Shown piece after piece: positions 1 through 7,186 of a stretch of DNA of 64,000 nucleotides. Source of the DNA: CAYMPH01 sp964529415 (GTDB taxonomy: Bacteria > Spirochaetota > UBA4802 > UBA5550); the NCBI GenBank assembly GCA_964529415.1, contig CAZGWD010000008.1, positions 138,924-202,923 of the forward strand. The letters are read 5' to 3'. Numbering within the stretch: position 1 is the stretch's first letter; each line of letters begins with the position of its first letter. The position numbers were made by a program, and so were the translations under genes. The notes beneath the pieces are model-generated. The model saw only the letters and a program-made list of their open reading frames with translations, did not search any database and had not been told where the DNA came from.

Positions 1-669
1 CACGTCCTCAATTTCCGCTATTCTCGCCATTGGTATACCCTTGACCACCATAGCGCTGATATCCGGATTGCCCCAGAAAGGTTTACTGAAATCTGTCTTT
101 ACCATGGCCGGCGCTACAGCATTGACCTGCACGTTGAACATCGCAAGCTCTGATGCAAGAACTTTAGTCATCATTTCAATGCCTGCTTTTGCAATTCCGT
201 AAACTCCCATTCCAGGAGATGCTTTGGAGCCTGCTATAGAAGTAATGCTCACAATTTTTCCTGATTTCTGCTGTTTCATAAGAATGGCAGCTTTTCTTGC
301 GCAAAAGTATGTGCCGTTCAGATTCGAGTCGATTATTTTCTGCCATAGAGAGCTTTCTATCTCATATATTGATGGTGTGAAGATGTTCATGCCTACGTTG
401 TTTATAAGAATATCAAGCCTGCCGAATTTTTCTATTACTGTTGAGAACAGGCGGTTTACATCGTCTTCTTTCGCAATGTGCGCTGCAACTGCAACGGCAT
501 CTCCTCCGATCTCTTTAAGGGCTGCATCAAGAGCATCCTGTTTTCTTCCGCATATCGCGACCTTCACCCCTTCAGATGAAAGTCTTTTTGCTATTTCAAG
601 GCCGATCCCGCGTGATCCGCCTGTAACGAGAGCTGTTTTACCTTCTAAATTATAGTTTATTCTTTTCAT
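1..669 (-). CDS. SDR-family oxidoreductase (3' end outside window)
   Basis: Short-chain dehydrogenase/reductase, NAD(P)-dependent, probably reducing or oxidising a hydroxyacyl or keto intermediate of the operon. Reading the minus strand from the ATG at 669 gives 223 open codons running off the left edge, so the C-terminus is missing. The cofactor motif TGGSRGIG (about residues 15-22), NNVG (about 90) and the catalytic YxxxK (YGIAK, about 160) are all present. A GAGGTAAT ribosome-binding site lies just before the start. It is the last visible gene of the minus-strand operon, 81 bp after the transporter, and resembles the SDR at 48604-49368. Substrate unknown. An overlapping plus-strand ORF (224-655) is a shadow. 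Confidence 0.9.
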   Translation of the reverse strand, partial: MKRINYNLEGKTALVTGGSRGIGLEIAKRLSSEGVKVAICGRKQDALDAALKEIGGDAVAVAAHIAKEDDVNRLFSTVIEKFGRLDILINNVGMNIFTPSIYEIESSLWQKIIDSNLNGTYFCARKAAILMKQQKSGKIVSITSIAGSKASPGMGVYGIAKAGIEMMTKVLASELAMFNVQVNAVAPAMVKTDFSKPFWGNPDISAMVVKGIPMARIAEIEDV

Positions 670-750
670 GATATTACCTCTATCTGCTTTTGATTATTTA
701 TTAACAATCATCTGTTCAGTTGTCAATCTGATTATAGCTGTAATTTTTTA

Positions 751-1620
751 TCAGTTTTCAGAGCTGAAGTATTGAACTATAAATCCGAAACCTGCTGCCG
801 TAAACAGCATTATCAGGCTGTAAATGGCTGGAGGGATTGCCATTGTGGAATTATTCAGTAAAAGCGGACTCGATGCAATCGCCATTGCTAGAACTCCGTT
901 GTGTACTCCTATTTCCATTCCAATTGATATACACTGTTTTTTTCCAAGTCCCAGAATCCTGGGAATATAAAAACCTGCAAGCATGCTGATTACATTAAAT
1001 GAAAGTGCAGGCAAACCTACCAGTATGAAGAAATTAATAAAATTCAATCTTTCATTGTATATGGTTCCTGCTACCATCAATATCAGAAACAATGCTGAAA
1101 GAATTTTTACAGGTTTTTCCATGCTTTTTGCAAAAAGCTGATATTTATTCCGGATTATCATGCCTATAGCAACCGGGCCGAGAACAATAAAAAATATCTG
1201 CATTACTTTAGAAAACTGCAATGGAATCACTTTGCCTTCTCCCATAAAATAAATAAGAGAAAGATTAACAATGAAAGGCAGAGTGAAAAGTGTTAATACG
1301 CTGTTTATCGCAGTAAGTGAAATATTAAGCGCAACATCACCTTTGGAAAGGTGGCTGAACAGATTGGCTGTGGCTCCTCCGGGTGAAGCAGCAAGCAGCA
1401 TGAGGCCGACAGCGAGTTCTCCAGGCAGTGAAAAAGCTTTGGCAATTCCAAAACAGATAAATGGCATAATTAGCATCTGTGCAGAAAGACCCACAATAGC
1501 AGCCTTCGGATACAATAAAACCCTCTTAAAGTCTTCTATGGTCAGTGTTATTCCAAGGCCAAGCATTACAACACCGAGTGCAACAGGTAAAAAAATTGCA
1601 GTTACTATGTTTGATTCCAT
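751..1620 (-). CDS. BASS-family (bile acid:sodium symporter-like) transporter
   Basis: Integral membrane protein of 289 residues, the usual length of the SBF/BASS family, with about nine or ten hydrophobic segments. The family-typical stretch GGATANLFSHLSKGD is near residue 80. Family members import bile acids, pyruvate or other organic anions with sodium; the substrate here cannot be read from sequence. It starts 4 bp after the stop of the upstream dehydratase gene, with the ribosome-binding site AAGGGGTGA overlapping that stop. It is therefore almost certainly co-transcribed with the CoA ligase and dehydratase genes, which makes uptake of their organic-acid substrate the natural inference. 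Confidence 0.85.
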   Translation of the reverse strand: MESNIVTAIFLPVALGVVMLGLGITLTIEDFKRVLLYPKAAIVGLSAQMLIMPFICFGIAKAFSLPGELAVGLMLLAASPGGATANLFSHLSKGDVALNISLTAINSVLTLFTLPFIVNLSLIYFMGEGKVIPLQFSKVMQIFFIVLGPVAIGMIIRNKYQLFAKSMEKPVKILSALFLILMVAGTIYNERLNFINFFILVGLPALSFNVISMLAGFYIPRILGLGKKQCISIGMEIGVHNGVLAMAIASSPLLLNNSTMAIPPAIYSLIMLFTAAGFGFIVQYFSSEN

Positions 1621-1624
1621 TTCA

Positions 1625-2872
1625 TCACCCCTTTCTGCTTTTAATTATTTCCATGAACGCGTCGATCCTTGTTTCTATCTGGCTTTCGCTGAAGTTTCTT
1701 TCGTCAACCATGTCTGCTTCAATAATGAGAGTGGGGATATTAAGCTCTTTAAGAACCATCTTCTGCAGATCATACTGTCCCAGAGAGTAGGGTTTGCAGC
1801 TTCTGTTTGAGTGCATCACGAGACCGTCTGCATCGTATTTGATCAGCATTTTTTTAAGAGTATCGAACATGGTATCAACAGATATGTTGATGTAAACGCT
1901 CGAGTATGCAATTGCCATTGACTCAAGAAAATTGTTTTCGTCTATAAGGTGCAGCGTTCCGCTCCAGGCAGAGGTGTAGGTATCCGCAACAAGACTTGCG
2001 TTGTGGGATGCGAATTTATCTGAAAGCCATTTTGTCTTGTACCACACAGGAAGGTTGTCCCATAGCAGCCTGTATTCCTCTTTGGGAACCATGCTTATGC
2101 CGTCATTGATTCGCTGTTTCATCTCGTCGCGCAGTTCAGTGTAATAATCAACTACAGTCTGCGTTCCGCGCAGAGTCACTATAAGCGCGAGGTGAAAAAA
2201 CGCGTCAAATGCCGTCATTGGCGCAGGCTTGTGAACTGTGCAGTCAAGAACCTCCTGCCATAATTTCTGTCCCTGAATGGATAGCCTGCCGACCTCCATC
2301 ATCCGGCCGGTGTCCATTTTTTTTCCGCACTGCTCTTCAAGAAATACTATATATTCATTTATCTGGCGCCTTACATATTTTTTTGCTTCTTCTGAAAATT
2401 CAGTGTGTATGAAAGGCGTGTCCAGAATAAAAAGCGGAACATTGAAATATCTTGCCTGCACCTCGTACCATTTGACTACTGTGCCGCAGATGTTGTTGCA
2501 GCACACGAGGAAGTCGGGTTTCGGAAGCCCGCCTATTGGTCCGCCGTTTACTGTTGCGCTTGCTATGTCCGCCCTTGCGTAAGAGCAGAGGTCGCGTGAG
2601 TAGCCCATGTCTTCGGCTTTTTCGCAGAGGTCAACACCCATCTTTGTTGCGCCGATCATAGCTCCGTAATTTTCCGGATAAACCGGTATTACATCCATGG
2701 CTATTAGAGGTTCCACCGGGCCGCCGCTCGTGATCCACGCGACTTTTTTACCGTTCTGCGAAGCTGTCTTAGCCTCAATGTAATATTTTGTCATGATCTC
2801 TTTCATCCGCTTAACGGACTTGATCTTTCTTTTTTCCTGTTCAGGGTCTTTAGGTTTTATATCTTCAGCCAT
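1625..2872 (-). CDS. 2-hydroxyacyl-CoA dehydratase / benzoyl-CoA reductase subunit, BcrB/HgdA-like
   Basis: A 415-residue member of the HgdB/BcrC/BadD/FldB superfamily, whose members hold an oxygen-sensitive Fe-S cluster and carry out radical-type dehydration of 2-hydroxyacyl-CoA or reduction of aryl-CoA. The N-terminal GKKVAWITSGGPVEPL and VIPVYPENYGA segments resemble the BcrB-type subunit. Cysteines suited to cluster binding appear in LCSYARADI, in CCNNICGTVVKW (about residue 130) and in SNRSCKPYSLGQ near the C-terminus. The start has a strong AAGGAGG site. The companion subunit is encoded just upstream (2943-4064), as expected for the heterodimer. The ATP-dependent activase these enzymes need is not in the window. 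Substrate unknown. Confidence 0.88.
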   Translation of the reverse strand: MAEDIKPKDPEQEKRKIKSVKRMKEIMTKYYIEAKTASQNGKKVAWITSGGPVEPLIAMDVIPVYPENYGAMIGATKMGVDLCEKAEDMGYSRDLCSYARADIASATVNGGPIGGLPKPDFLVCCNNICGTVVKWYEVQARYFNVPLFILDTPFIHTEFSEEAKKYVRRQINEYIVFLEEQCGKKMDTGRMMEVGRLSIQGQKLWQEVLDCTVHKPAPMTAFDAFFHLALIVTLRGTQTVVDYYTELRDEMKQRINDGISMVPKEEYRLLWDNLPVWYKTKWLSDKFASHNASLVADTYTSAWSGTLHLIDENNFLESMAIAYSSVYINISVDTMFDTLKKMLIKYDADGLVMHSNRSCKPYSLGQYDLQKMVLKELNIPTLIIEADMVDERNFSESQIETRIDAFMEIIKSRKG

Positions 2873-2894
2873 TGTATCCTCCTTTTTAATTATA

Positions 2895-2940
2895 ACCCCC
2901 TCTTTTATTCTCCCACTTGCTATGGGGAGTTAGTGGGGGT
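2895..2940. repeat. C/G-rich hairpin inside the dehydratase operon
   Basis: ACCCCC (2895-2900) pairs with GGGGGT (2935-2940), and an inner CTCCC/GGGGAG pair sits within. There is no T-tract on the minus strand side, so it does not look like a simple terminator. It lies in the only sizeable gap of the operon, between the two dehydratase subunit genes. Similar CCCCC...GGGGGTA elements occur near 26068 and 50383. Possible roles are an mRNA processing or stabilising structure, or a REP-like repeat. Confidence 0.55.
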
Positions 2941-2942
2941 AG

Positions 2943-4064
2943 CTACAGCATCTCAACAAAAGTCTCGAATCTTGTTCTAAGCTGCCCCTCTGACGGAAGC
3001 CTTTCTTCAATTTCGAGCAGCATGTATGGAACGCCTGCTTTTTCAAGATATCCTTTCATGTACGGATAATCAAAGCTTTGAGGATCGCAGAATTTAAGAT
3101 AAATAAATATCACGCCCTGCGCGTTTTTTTCTTTTACAATGCGCGTGAGGTTCTCGCCTCTGTCTGTAAGGCTGCTGTGCTTGGCAGGGCAGACTATTCT
3201 CTCAAGATATCTTTCAGATATTGCAGCAACAGGTTCTTTACCGGCATCAATGATTCCCTCGAAAAGCCTTGTTCCTGTGCAGAGTTCATCCCATACTACA
3301 GCTCCGCCCGCATCCTCGAGGAAAGTGTAGAAATCCGGGTGATTGCATATTCCGCCTGCGAGTATAATTCTCTTGCGGGATTTATTTTCTTTTTTGTCCG
3401 ATGATGATTTTAATTCTGCTAATAAAATGGCAAGAGCATCAAGGAAATCGTCTCTGTCCATTACCATTGCGGATTTAATAACTGCATACATGTCGCTTCC
3501 GGTTATTATTTCCGGATTAATGTTTCTCAGATCATAAAGCTCCATCATGGACGAGCGGATTTTGTTGTATAGAGAGATTGATTTTTTCAGATCATCATCC
3601 GTGATCGTGATGCCGAGTGCCCTGGAATAGTCGCGCCTGAATTTTTCAATAACTTCAGTCATGTATTCACGGGCGCTTTCCGTGTTAAGCTTCACTGGAA
3701 GAACAATGTCGAAGTGCAGTTTAAATCCTGCGTTCATTCTCCATATGTCGGAAAGCCTCTGAATTGAATCGCAGGTGTGGGGAAAGGCTGTTCCATCGAG
3801 GAAGGAAAGACTGCCGTTAAGCGCATCCTCAAGTCCGCCTCTTACAAGAGAACAGCTGTATGACTGAAGAAATGAATCAGCAAGAGAAATGTTTTCACCT
3901 GATCCGAAAATTCTATACGGCAGCGCTCCTGATGCGTGAATGATCTCCTCGGGCGCGTAGCTGCAGAAGTACCCTATAATTTTTCTGCCTGTTTTCTTTT
4001 TCCAGCTTACAGCGTATGCCCGTGTATCTGACGAAACGCTTTTGAATATTTCTATTGCGCCCAT
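2943..4064 (-). CDS. 2-hydroxyacyl-CoA dehydratase / benzoyl-CoA reductase subunit, BcrC/HgdB-like
   Basis: Partner subunit of the dehydratase encoded at 1625-2872. The opening FCSYAPEEIIHASGALPYR is the hallmark start of HgdB/BcrC/FldB proteins. Further cysteines fit for Fe-S ligation lie in PHTCDSIQR, GGICNHPD and WDELCTGTR. A longer reading from 4109 is open, but the ATG at 4064 has a near-perfect AAGGAAGG site 5 bases upstream and gives the family-like N-terminus, so I chose it (373 residues). It starts 16 bp after the CoA-ligase stop. The product is probably a 2-hydroxyacyl-CoA dehydratase; aryl-CoA reduction is an alternative I cannot exclude. Confidence 0.87.
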   Translation of the reverse strand: MGAIEIFKSVSSDTRAYAVSWKKKTGRKIIGYFCSYAPEEIIHASGALPYRIFGSGENISLADSFLQSYSCSLVRGGLEDALNGSLSFLDGTAFPHTCDSIQRLSDIWRMNAGFKLHFDIVLPVKLNTESAREYMTEVIEKFRRDYSRALGITITDDDLKKSISLYNKIRSSMMELYDLRNINPEIITGSDMYAVIKSAMVMDRDDFLDALAILLAELKSSSDKKENKSRKRIILAGGICNHPDFYTFLEDAGGAVVWDELCTGTRLFEGIIDAGKEPVAAISERYLERIVCPAKHSSLTDRGENLTRIVKEKNAQGVIFIYLKFCDPQSFDYPYMKGYLEKAGVPYMLLEIEERLPSEGQLRTRFETFVEML

Positions 4065-4080
4065 ATTTTCCTTCCTTTTG

Positions 4081-5802
4081 TTACTTGTCGCCCGTGTATT
4101 TTCCTTCAAGCTTGAGACGGGCTATTTCCTGATTCTCAAGCTCCTTGAATGCAACCTTGCCCACGAGAGTCAGAGGCAGTTCAGTTCTGAATTCCACTTC
4201 GCGCGGGCAGCTCCATTTGATCAGGGTTTTTCTGCTGTGCTGAATTATTTCTTCAGCCTTGTCAGGAGAACAGCCGCAGTTATCATTCAGTACAACGAAT
4301 GCCTTGACCTTCTCAACCTGATCTATATCAGGAACACCTATAACGCAAACCTGCTTCACGTCAGGATGAGAATATAGGACTTCCTCCACCTGGGCAGGAT
4401 ATACATTCATTCCTGAAGACTTGATCATTCTCTTGTGCCGTAATTTGAAAAAGAAGAAACCGTCCGGATCCATGTAGCCTATATCGCCAGTGTGAAGCCA
4501 GATCTTCCCATCGGAATGCTTAATGAGGGTTTTCGCTGTTTCTTCAGGCTGGTCAAGATAGCCGAGCATCACTGCAGGGCCATGAATGCATATCTCACCT
4601 TCTTCTCCGACAGGCAGTTCTTCTGTAGTTCCGATTTTAACAATCCTGGCATCCATATCAGGGAAAGGAACCCCTATGGTACCGGGCTTATATGAATTTA
4701 CAGGCGTTGCCATTATTGCTGTAACTGACTCGGTGAGCCCGTATCCCTCAAGGAGCTTGATATTCCCTCCATTTGATGCAACGACCTGTTCGAATTTTTC
4801 CTTAACAACTTTTGGAAGCGAGTCAGCACCGCTGAAGCATGCCTTCAGGCATGAGAGGTCGGTCTTCTGAAATCCGGCGTGATTGTTTAATGCTTCGTAA
4901 AGAGTGGGGACTCCAACAACGAAAGAGGGTTTTTTATTTTTTATGAGTTTTGCAACATCTTCTGGAGTGAACATTGGAACAAGAATTGTTTTACCGCCTG
5001 CAACAAGGGCTGCGTTTATGCACACTCCAAGCCCGAATCCGTGAAATATCGGCAATATTGCAAGAATTGAGTCCCTGTGGTCAAGGCCGACCCAGTTCGC
5101 GCACTGAAGTCCTTCTGCTATGAAATTATAATTTGAAAGCATGATTCCCTTTGGTTTGCCTGTTGTGCCTCCGCTGTATAAAATTACAGCCAGGTCATTT
5201 GTATCAACTTTTGCCTTTTCAGCAGCAGGATACTTTCCCTTCATTAAATCTTTCCACCAGATAACGCGTTTATCGTATGGAACTTTTTTTATAAGCCTTC
5301 CTTTTGTAAGTTTGAATCCGATTTTTTTCACAGGGGTGAGATAATCTGGGATGCGTGTGAGGATTGTAGCTTCAAGTGCTGTTTTATCCATTACCTGCCT
5401 GAATTTGTCATAGAACGCATCTATTGTGAGTGCGAACCTGCTTTTGCTTACATTTACGTATGATTCAATTTCAATAACTGTGGAAAGCGGATGTATCATG
5501 CTTGCAACAGCCCCGAGTTTGTTTACAGCATAAAAGCAGATAATACCCTGCGGGCTCGTAGGCATGGATATGGTTACTCTGTCCCCCTTTTTCAGTCCGA
5601 TAGATGCAAGAGCGTCGGCGAATTTATCCACCTCTCCTATGAAATCTTCGTAGTTGGAAATGTAGCCGAGGAAGTCATAGGCTACTGCTTTCTTGTTTTT
5701 CAATGCTGTTTCTCTTACAGCTTCATACATGGAAACTTTTGGATAATCAATTGAGTGTGGGACATCACCATAAAAATTCAGCCATGGTTTCTGCGGATTC
5801 AT
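4081..5802 (-). CDS. AMP-binding acyl-CoA synthetase (CoA ligase)
   Basis: ANL-superfamily ligase of 573 residues that activates a carboxylic acid to its CoA thioester through an acyl-adenylate. The P-loop-like A3 motif LYSGGTTGKPKG is near residue 210, the A5 motif GYGLTES near 345, the A7 motif WLHTGDIGY near 430 and the hinge/A8 region FKLRHKRMIKSSGMNVYP near 450. It is the first gene of the minus-strand operon, with an AGGAGG site 7 bases before the ATG. Position and neighbours suggest it primes the substrate for the dehydratase. Whether that substrate is a fatty, hydroxy or aryl acid cannot be told. Confidence 0.92.
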   Translation of the reverse strand: MNPQKPWLNFYGDVPHSIDYPKVSMYEAVRETALKNKKAVAYDFLGYISNYEDFIGEVDKFADALASIGLKKGDRVTISMPTSPQGIICFYAVNKLGAVASMIHPLSTVIEIESYVNVSKSRFALTIDAFYDKFRQVMDKTALEATILTRIPDYLTPVKKIGFKLTKGRLIKKVPYDKRVIWWKDLMKGKYPAAEKAKVDTNDLAVILYSGGTTGKPKGIMLSNYNFIAEGLQCANWVGLDHRDSILAILPIFHGFGLGVCINAALVAGGKTILVPMFTPEDVAKLIKNKKPSFVVGVPTLYEALNNHAGFQKTDLSCLKACFSGADSLPKVVKEKFEQVVASNGGNIKLLEGYGLTESVTAIMATPVNSYKPGTIGVPFPDMDARIVKIGTTEELPVGEEGEICIHGPAVMLGYLDQPEETAKTLIKHSDGKIWLHTGDIGYMDPDGFFFFKLRHKRMIKSSGMNVYPAQVEEVLYSHPDVKQVCVIGVPDIDQVEKVKAFVVLNDNCGCSPDKAEEIIQHSRKTLIKWSCPREVEFRTELPLTLVGKVAFKELENQEIARLKLEGKYTGDK

Positions 5803-5834
5803 CGAAAACCTCCTGAAAAAAAGTGCTTGACAGT

Positions 5835-5867
5835 GTACGGCATTACCGTACTATGTACGACATAGTA
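5835..5867. promoter_or_regulatory. Double palindromic operator at the CoA-ligase operon promoter
   Basis: Two overlapping inverted repeats are seen: GTACGG-CATTA-CCGTAC (5835-5851) and TACTATGT-ACG-ACATAGTA (5849-5867, perfect 8-bp arms). The second covers the -10 box of the minus-strand promoter and the first lies at or just after the expected transcription start. This is the usual place for a repressor site. The regulator is unknown; the divergent IclR protein (6225) is the nearest candidate, the TetR protein at 51505 another. Confidence 0.7.
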
Positions 5868-5889
5868 TAACGCATTTTAAATTTGTCAA
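5862..5889 (-). promoter_or_regulatory. Sigma70-type promoter of the CoA-ligase/dehydratase operon
   Basis: On the minus strand a consensus -35 TTGACA (5884-5889) is followed after 16 bases by TACTAT (5862-5867), about 60 bases before the CoA-ligase start codon. Confidence 0.7.
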
Positions 5890-5940
5890 GCTTAAAATAC
5901 CCCCTCTGCAAAGCGTGCGGTTTAAATCTTGTTAAGGGGA

Positions 5941-6196
5941 GGGGTCAGAGCCTCAGGAGATTTTGATGGGGGGATGGGATTGGGGGTCAGAGCATCGTAG
6001 TTTGTAGAGAGATTTTGATGGGGTCAGAGCATCAGCTCAACTTGAAAGGGTCAGAGCATTTATATAAAGTAAATATAATAACAAATTTGTTTATTTTTTT
6101 ATTATAAAGATACACTATTTGGTATTTAAATGTTTGGAAATAAAATGTGCTCTGACCCCGCATAGACTCAGAAAAAACAAAACATGCTCTGACCCC
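5941..6196. repeat. Cluster of GGGTCAGAGC motifs (four direct, two inverted)
   Basis: GGGGTCAGAGC(A) occurs at 5941-5951, 5983-5994 and 6020-6031, and GGGTCAGAGCA at 6048-6058. The reverse complement TGCTCTGACCCC follows at 6148-6159 and 6185-6196. A second unit, AGATTTTGATGGGG, is also duplicated (near 5960 and 6010). The cluster fills the gap between the operon promoter and the IclR gene and has no ORF of its own. The same motif recurs at 47897, 48437, 56372 and 56398. Spacing is irregular, so it is not a CRISPR; a REP-like mobile repeat is most likely. Confidence 0.75.
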
Positions 6197-6224
6197 CGCT
6201 AATTCATAGAAAAAGGAGAAATTC

Positions 6225-6995
6225 ATGGCAGATACAGGAAAAAAAATGATTCAGTCTATTCAGAGGGGATTTGATATACTTGCGCTTTTCGTGGAGGAAA
6301 AAAATTCTCTCGGACTCACCGAGATTTCAAAGAGGCTTGAGCTGCCTAAGACCACAATTCAGGGAATTGTACAGACGCTGCTTGCAAACCACTATCTCGA
6401 AAAAGATGCACTTCAGAAATACAGGCTCGGTCCTATGCTGTTCCAGCTCGGAATGAAATATGCCACGAATATGGACCTGGTAAATATAGCCAGGGTTTGG
6501 ATGGAGAGATTATGCTTTCAGTTCAATCAGCCGGTGAATGTGGGCATGATGGTTGGAGGCAAGGTTGTAGTGGTGATGCGCATTGAGTCTGAAAACAGGT
6601 TCATGGTTTTTCCCCAGGCAGGTTCCGTGATCCCCGGCCACTCCACAAGCATTGGTAAAATTCTGCTGGCTTATATGGAAGAAGATGCAAGAAATGAAAT
6701 CATTGCAGAAACTGTTTTTAATGAAGCGTTAACCGTGAATACAATTACTTCTACGGAAGTATTAAAAATAGAACTGGAAAAGGTCAGGGCAGAAGGCGTT
6801 GCGTTTGATAATCAGGAGAATCTGATCGGCCTGAGCGGAGTAGGCGGACCGATTTTCAACCAGAAAGGGATTGTAATTGCAGGTTTTGCTGTGACAGGTG
6901 ATTCAGATCAGATTTCTGCAAAGAAAAAAGATATTATAAATGCGGTTAAATATACTTCGTCTGTAATTTCTTCGCAGCTTGGATATTCTGCTTAG
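6225..6995 (+). CDS. IclR-family transcriptional regulator
   Basis: A 256-residue protein with an N-terminal winged helix (about residues 8-70; LTEISKRLELPKTTIQGIV is the helix-turn-helix) and a C-terminal IclR effector-binding domain (about 85-255). That domain includes the family-typical region GHSTSIGKILLAYM and a segment (VAFDNQENLIGLSGVGGPIF) that matches the usual ligand-pocket part. An AAAGGAG site precedes the ATG. It is divergent from the CoA-ligase/dehydratase operon, the common layout for an IclR regulator of aromatic or organic-acid catabolism, so control of that operon by its substrate is a reasonable inference. Confidence 0.92.
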   Translation: MADTGKKMIQSIQRGFDILALFVEEKNSLGLTEISKRLELPKTTIQGIVQTLLANHYLEKDALQKYRLGPMLFQLGMKYATNMDLVNIARVWMERLCFQFNQPVNVGMMVGGKVVVVMRIESENRFMVFPQAGSVIPGHSTSIGKILLAYMEEDARNEIIAETVFNEALTVNTITSTEVLKIELEKVRAEGVAFDNQENLIGLSGVGGPIFNQKGIVIAGFAVTGDSDQISAKKKDIINAVKYTSSVISSQLGYSA

Positions 6996-7186
6996 AATTT
7001 TTTCATTGACTTTTACCAGATTAAAATGACAGTTTATTCAGTATAGTTTCTGTCGTTCCCGCTCTTTATTAAGTTTCAGCCAGGATTGCCGGAAGTGCGG
7101 TAATGACAAAGAGCAGATCATACCGAAAGATTGCTGAAATTTAGTTTAAGTTTCTTTAATTTTAATCAGATTAAGGTTGATAATAG

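Noticed and set aside
224..655. 143-codon plus-strand ORF
   Set aside because: Antisense shadow of the SDR gene at 1-669, whose minus-strand translation has all SDR motifs.
5941..6060. Evenly repeated short motif that could suggest a CRISPR array
   Set aside because: The repeat is only 10-12 bp, spacing is irregular (about 42, 37 and 28 bp), copies also occur inverted, and no cas gene is near.
6032..6226. 64-codon minus-strand ORF in the repeat cluster
   Set aside because: Built from repeat and AT-rich DNA; no start signal, no family resemblance.
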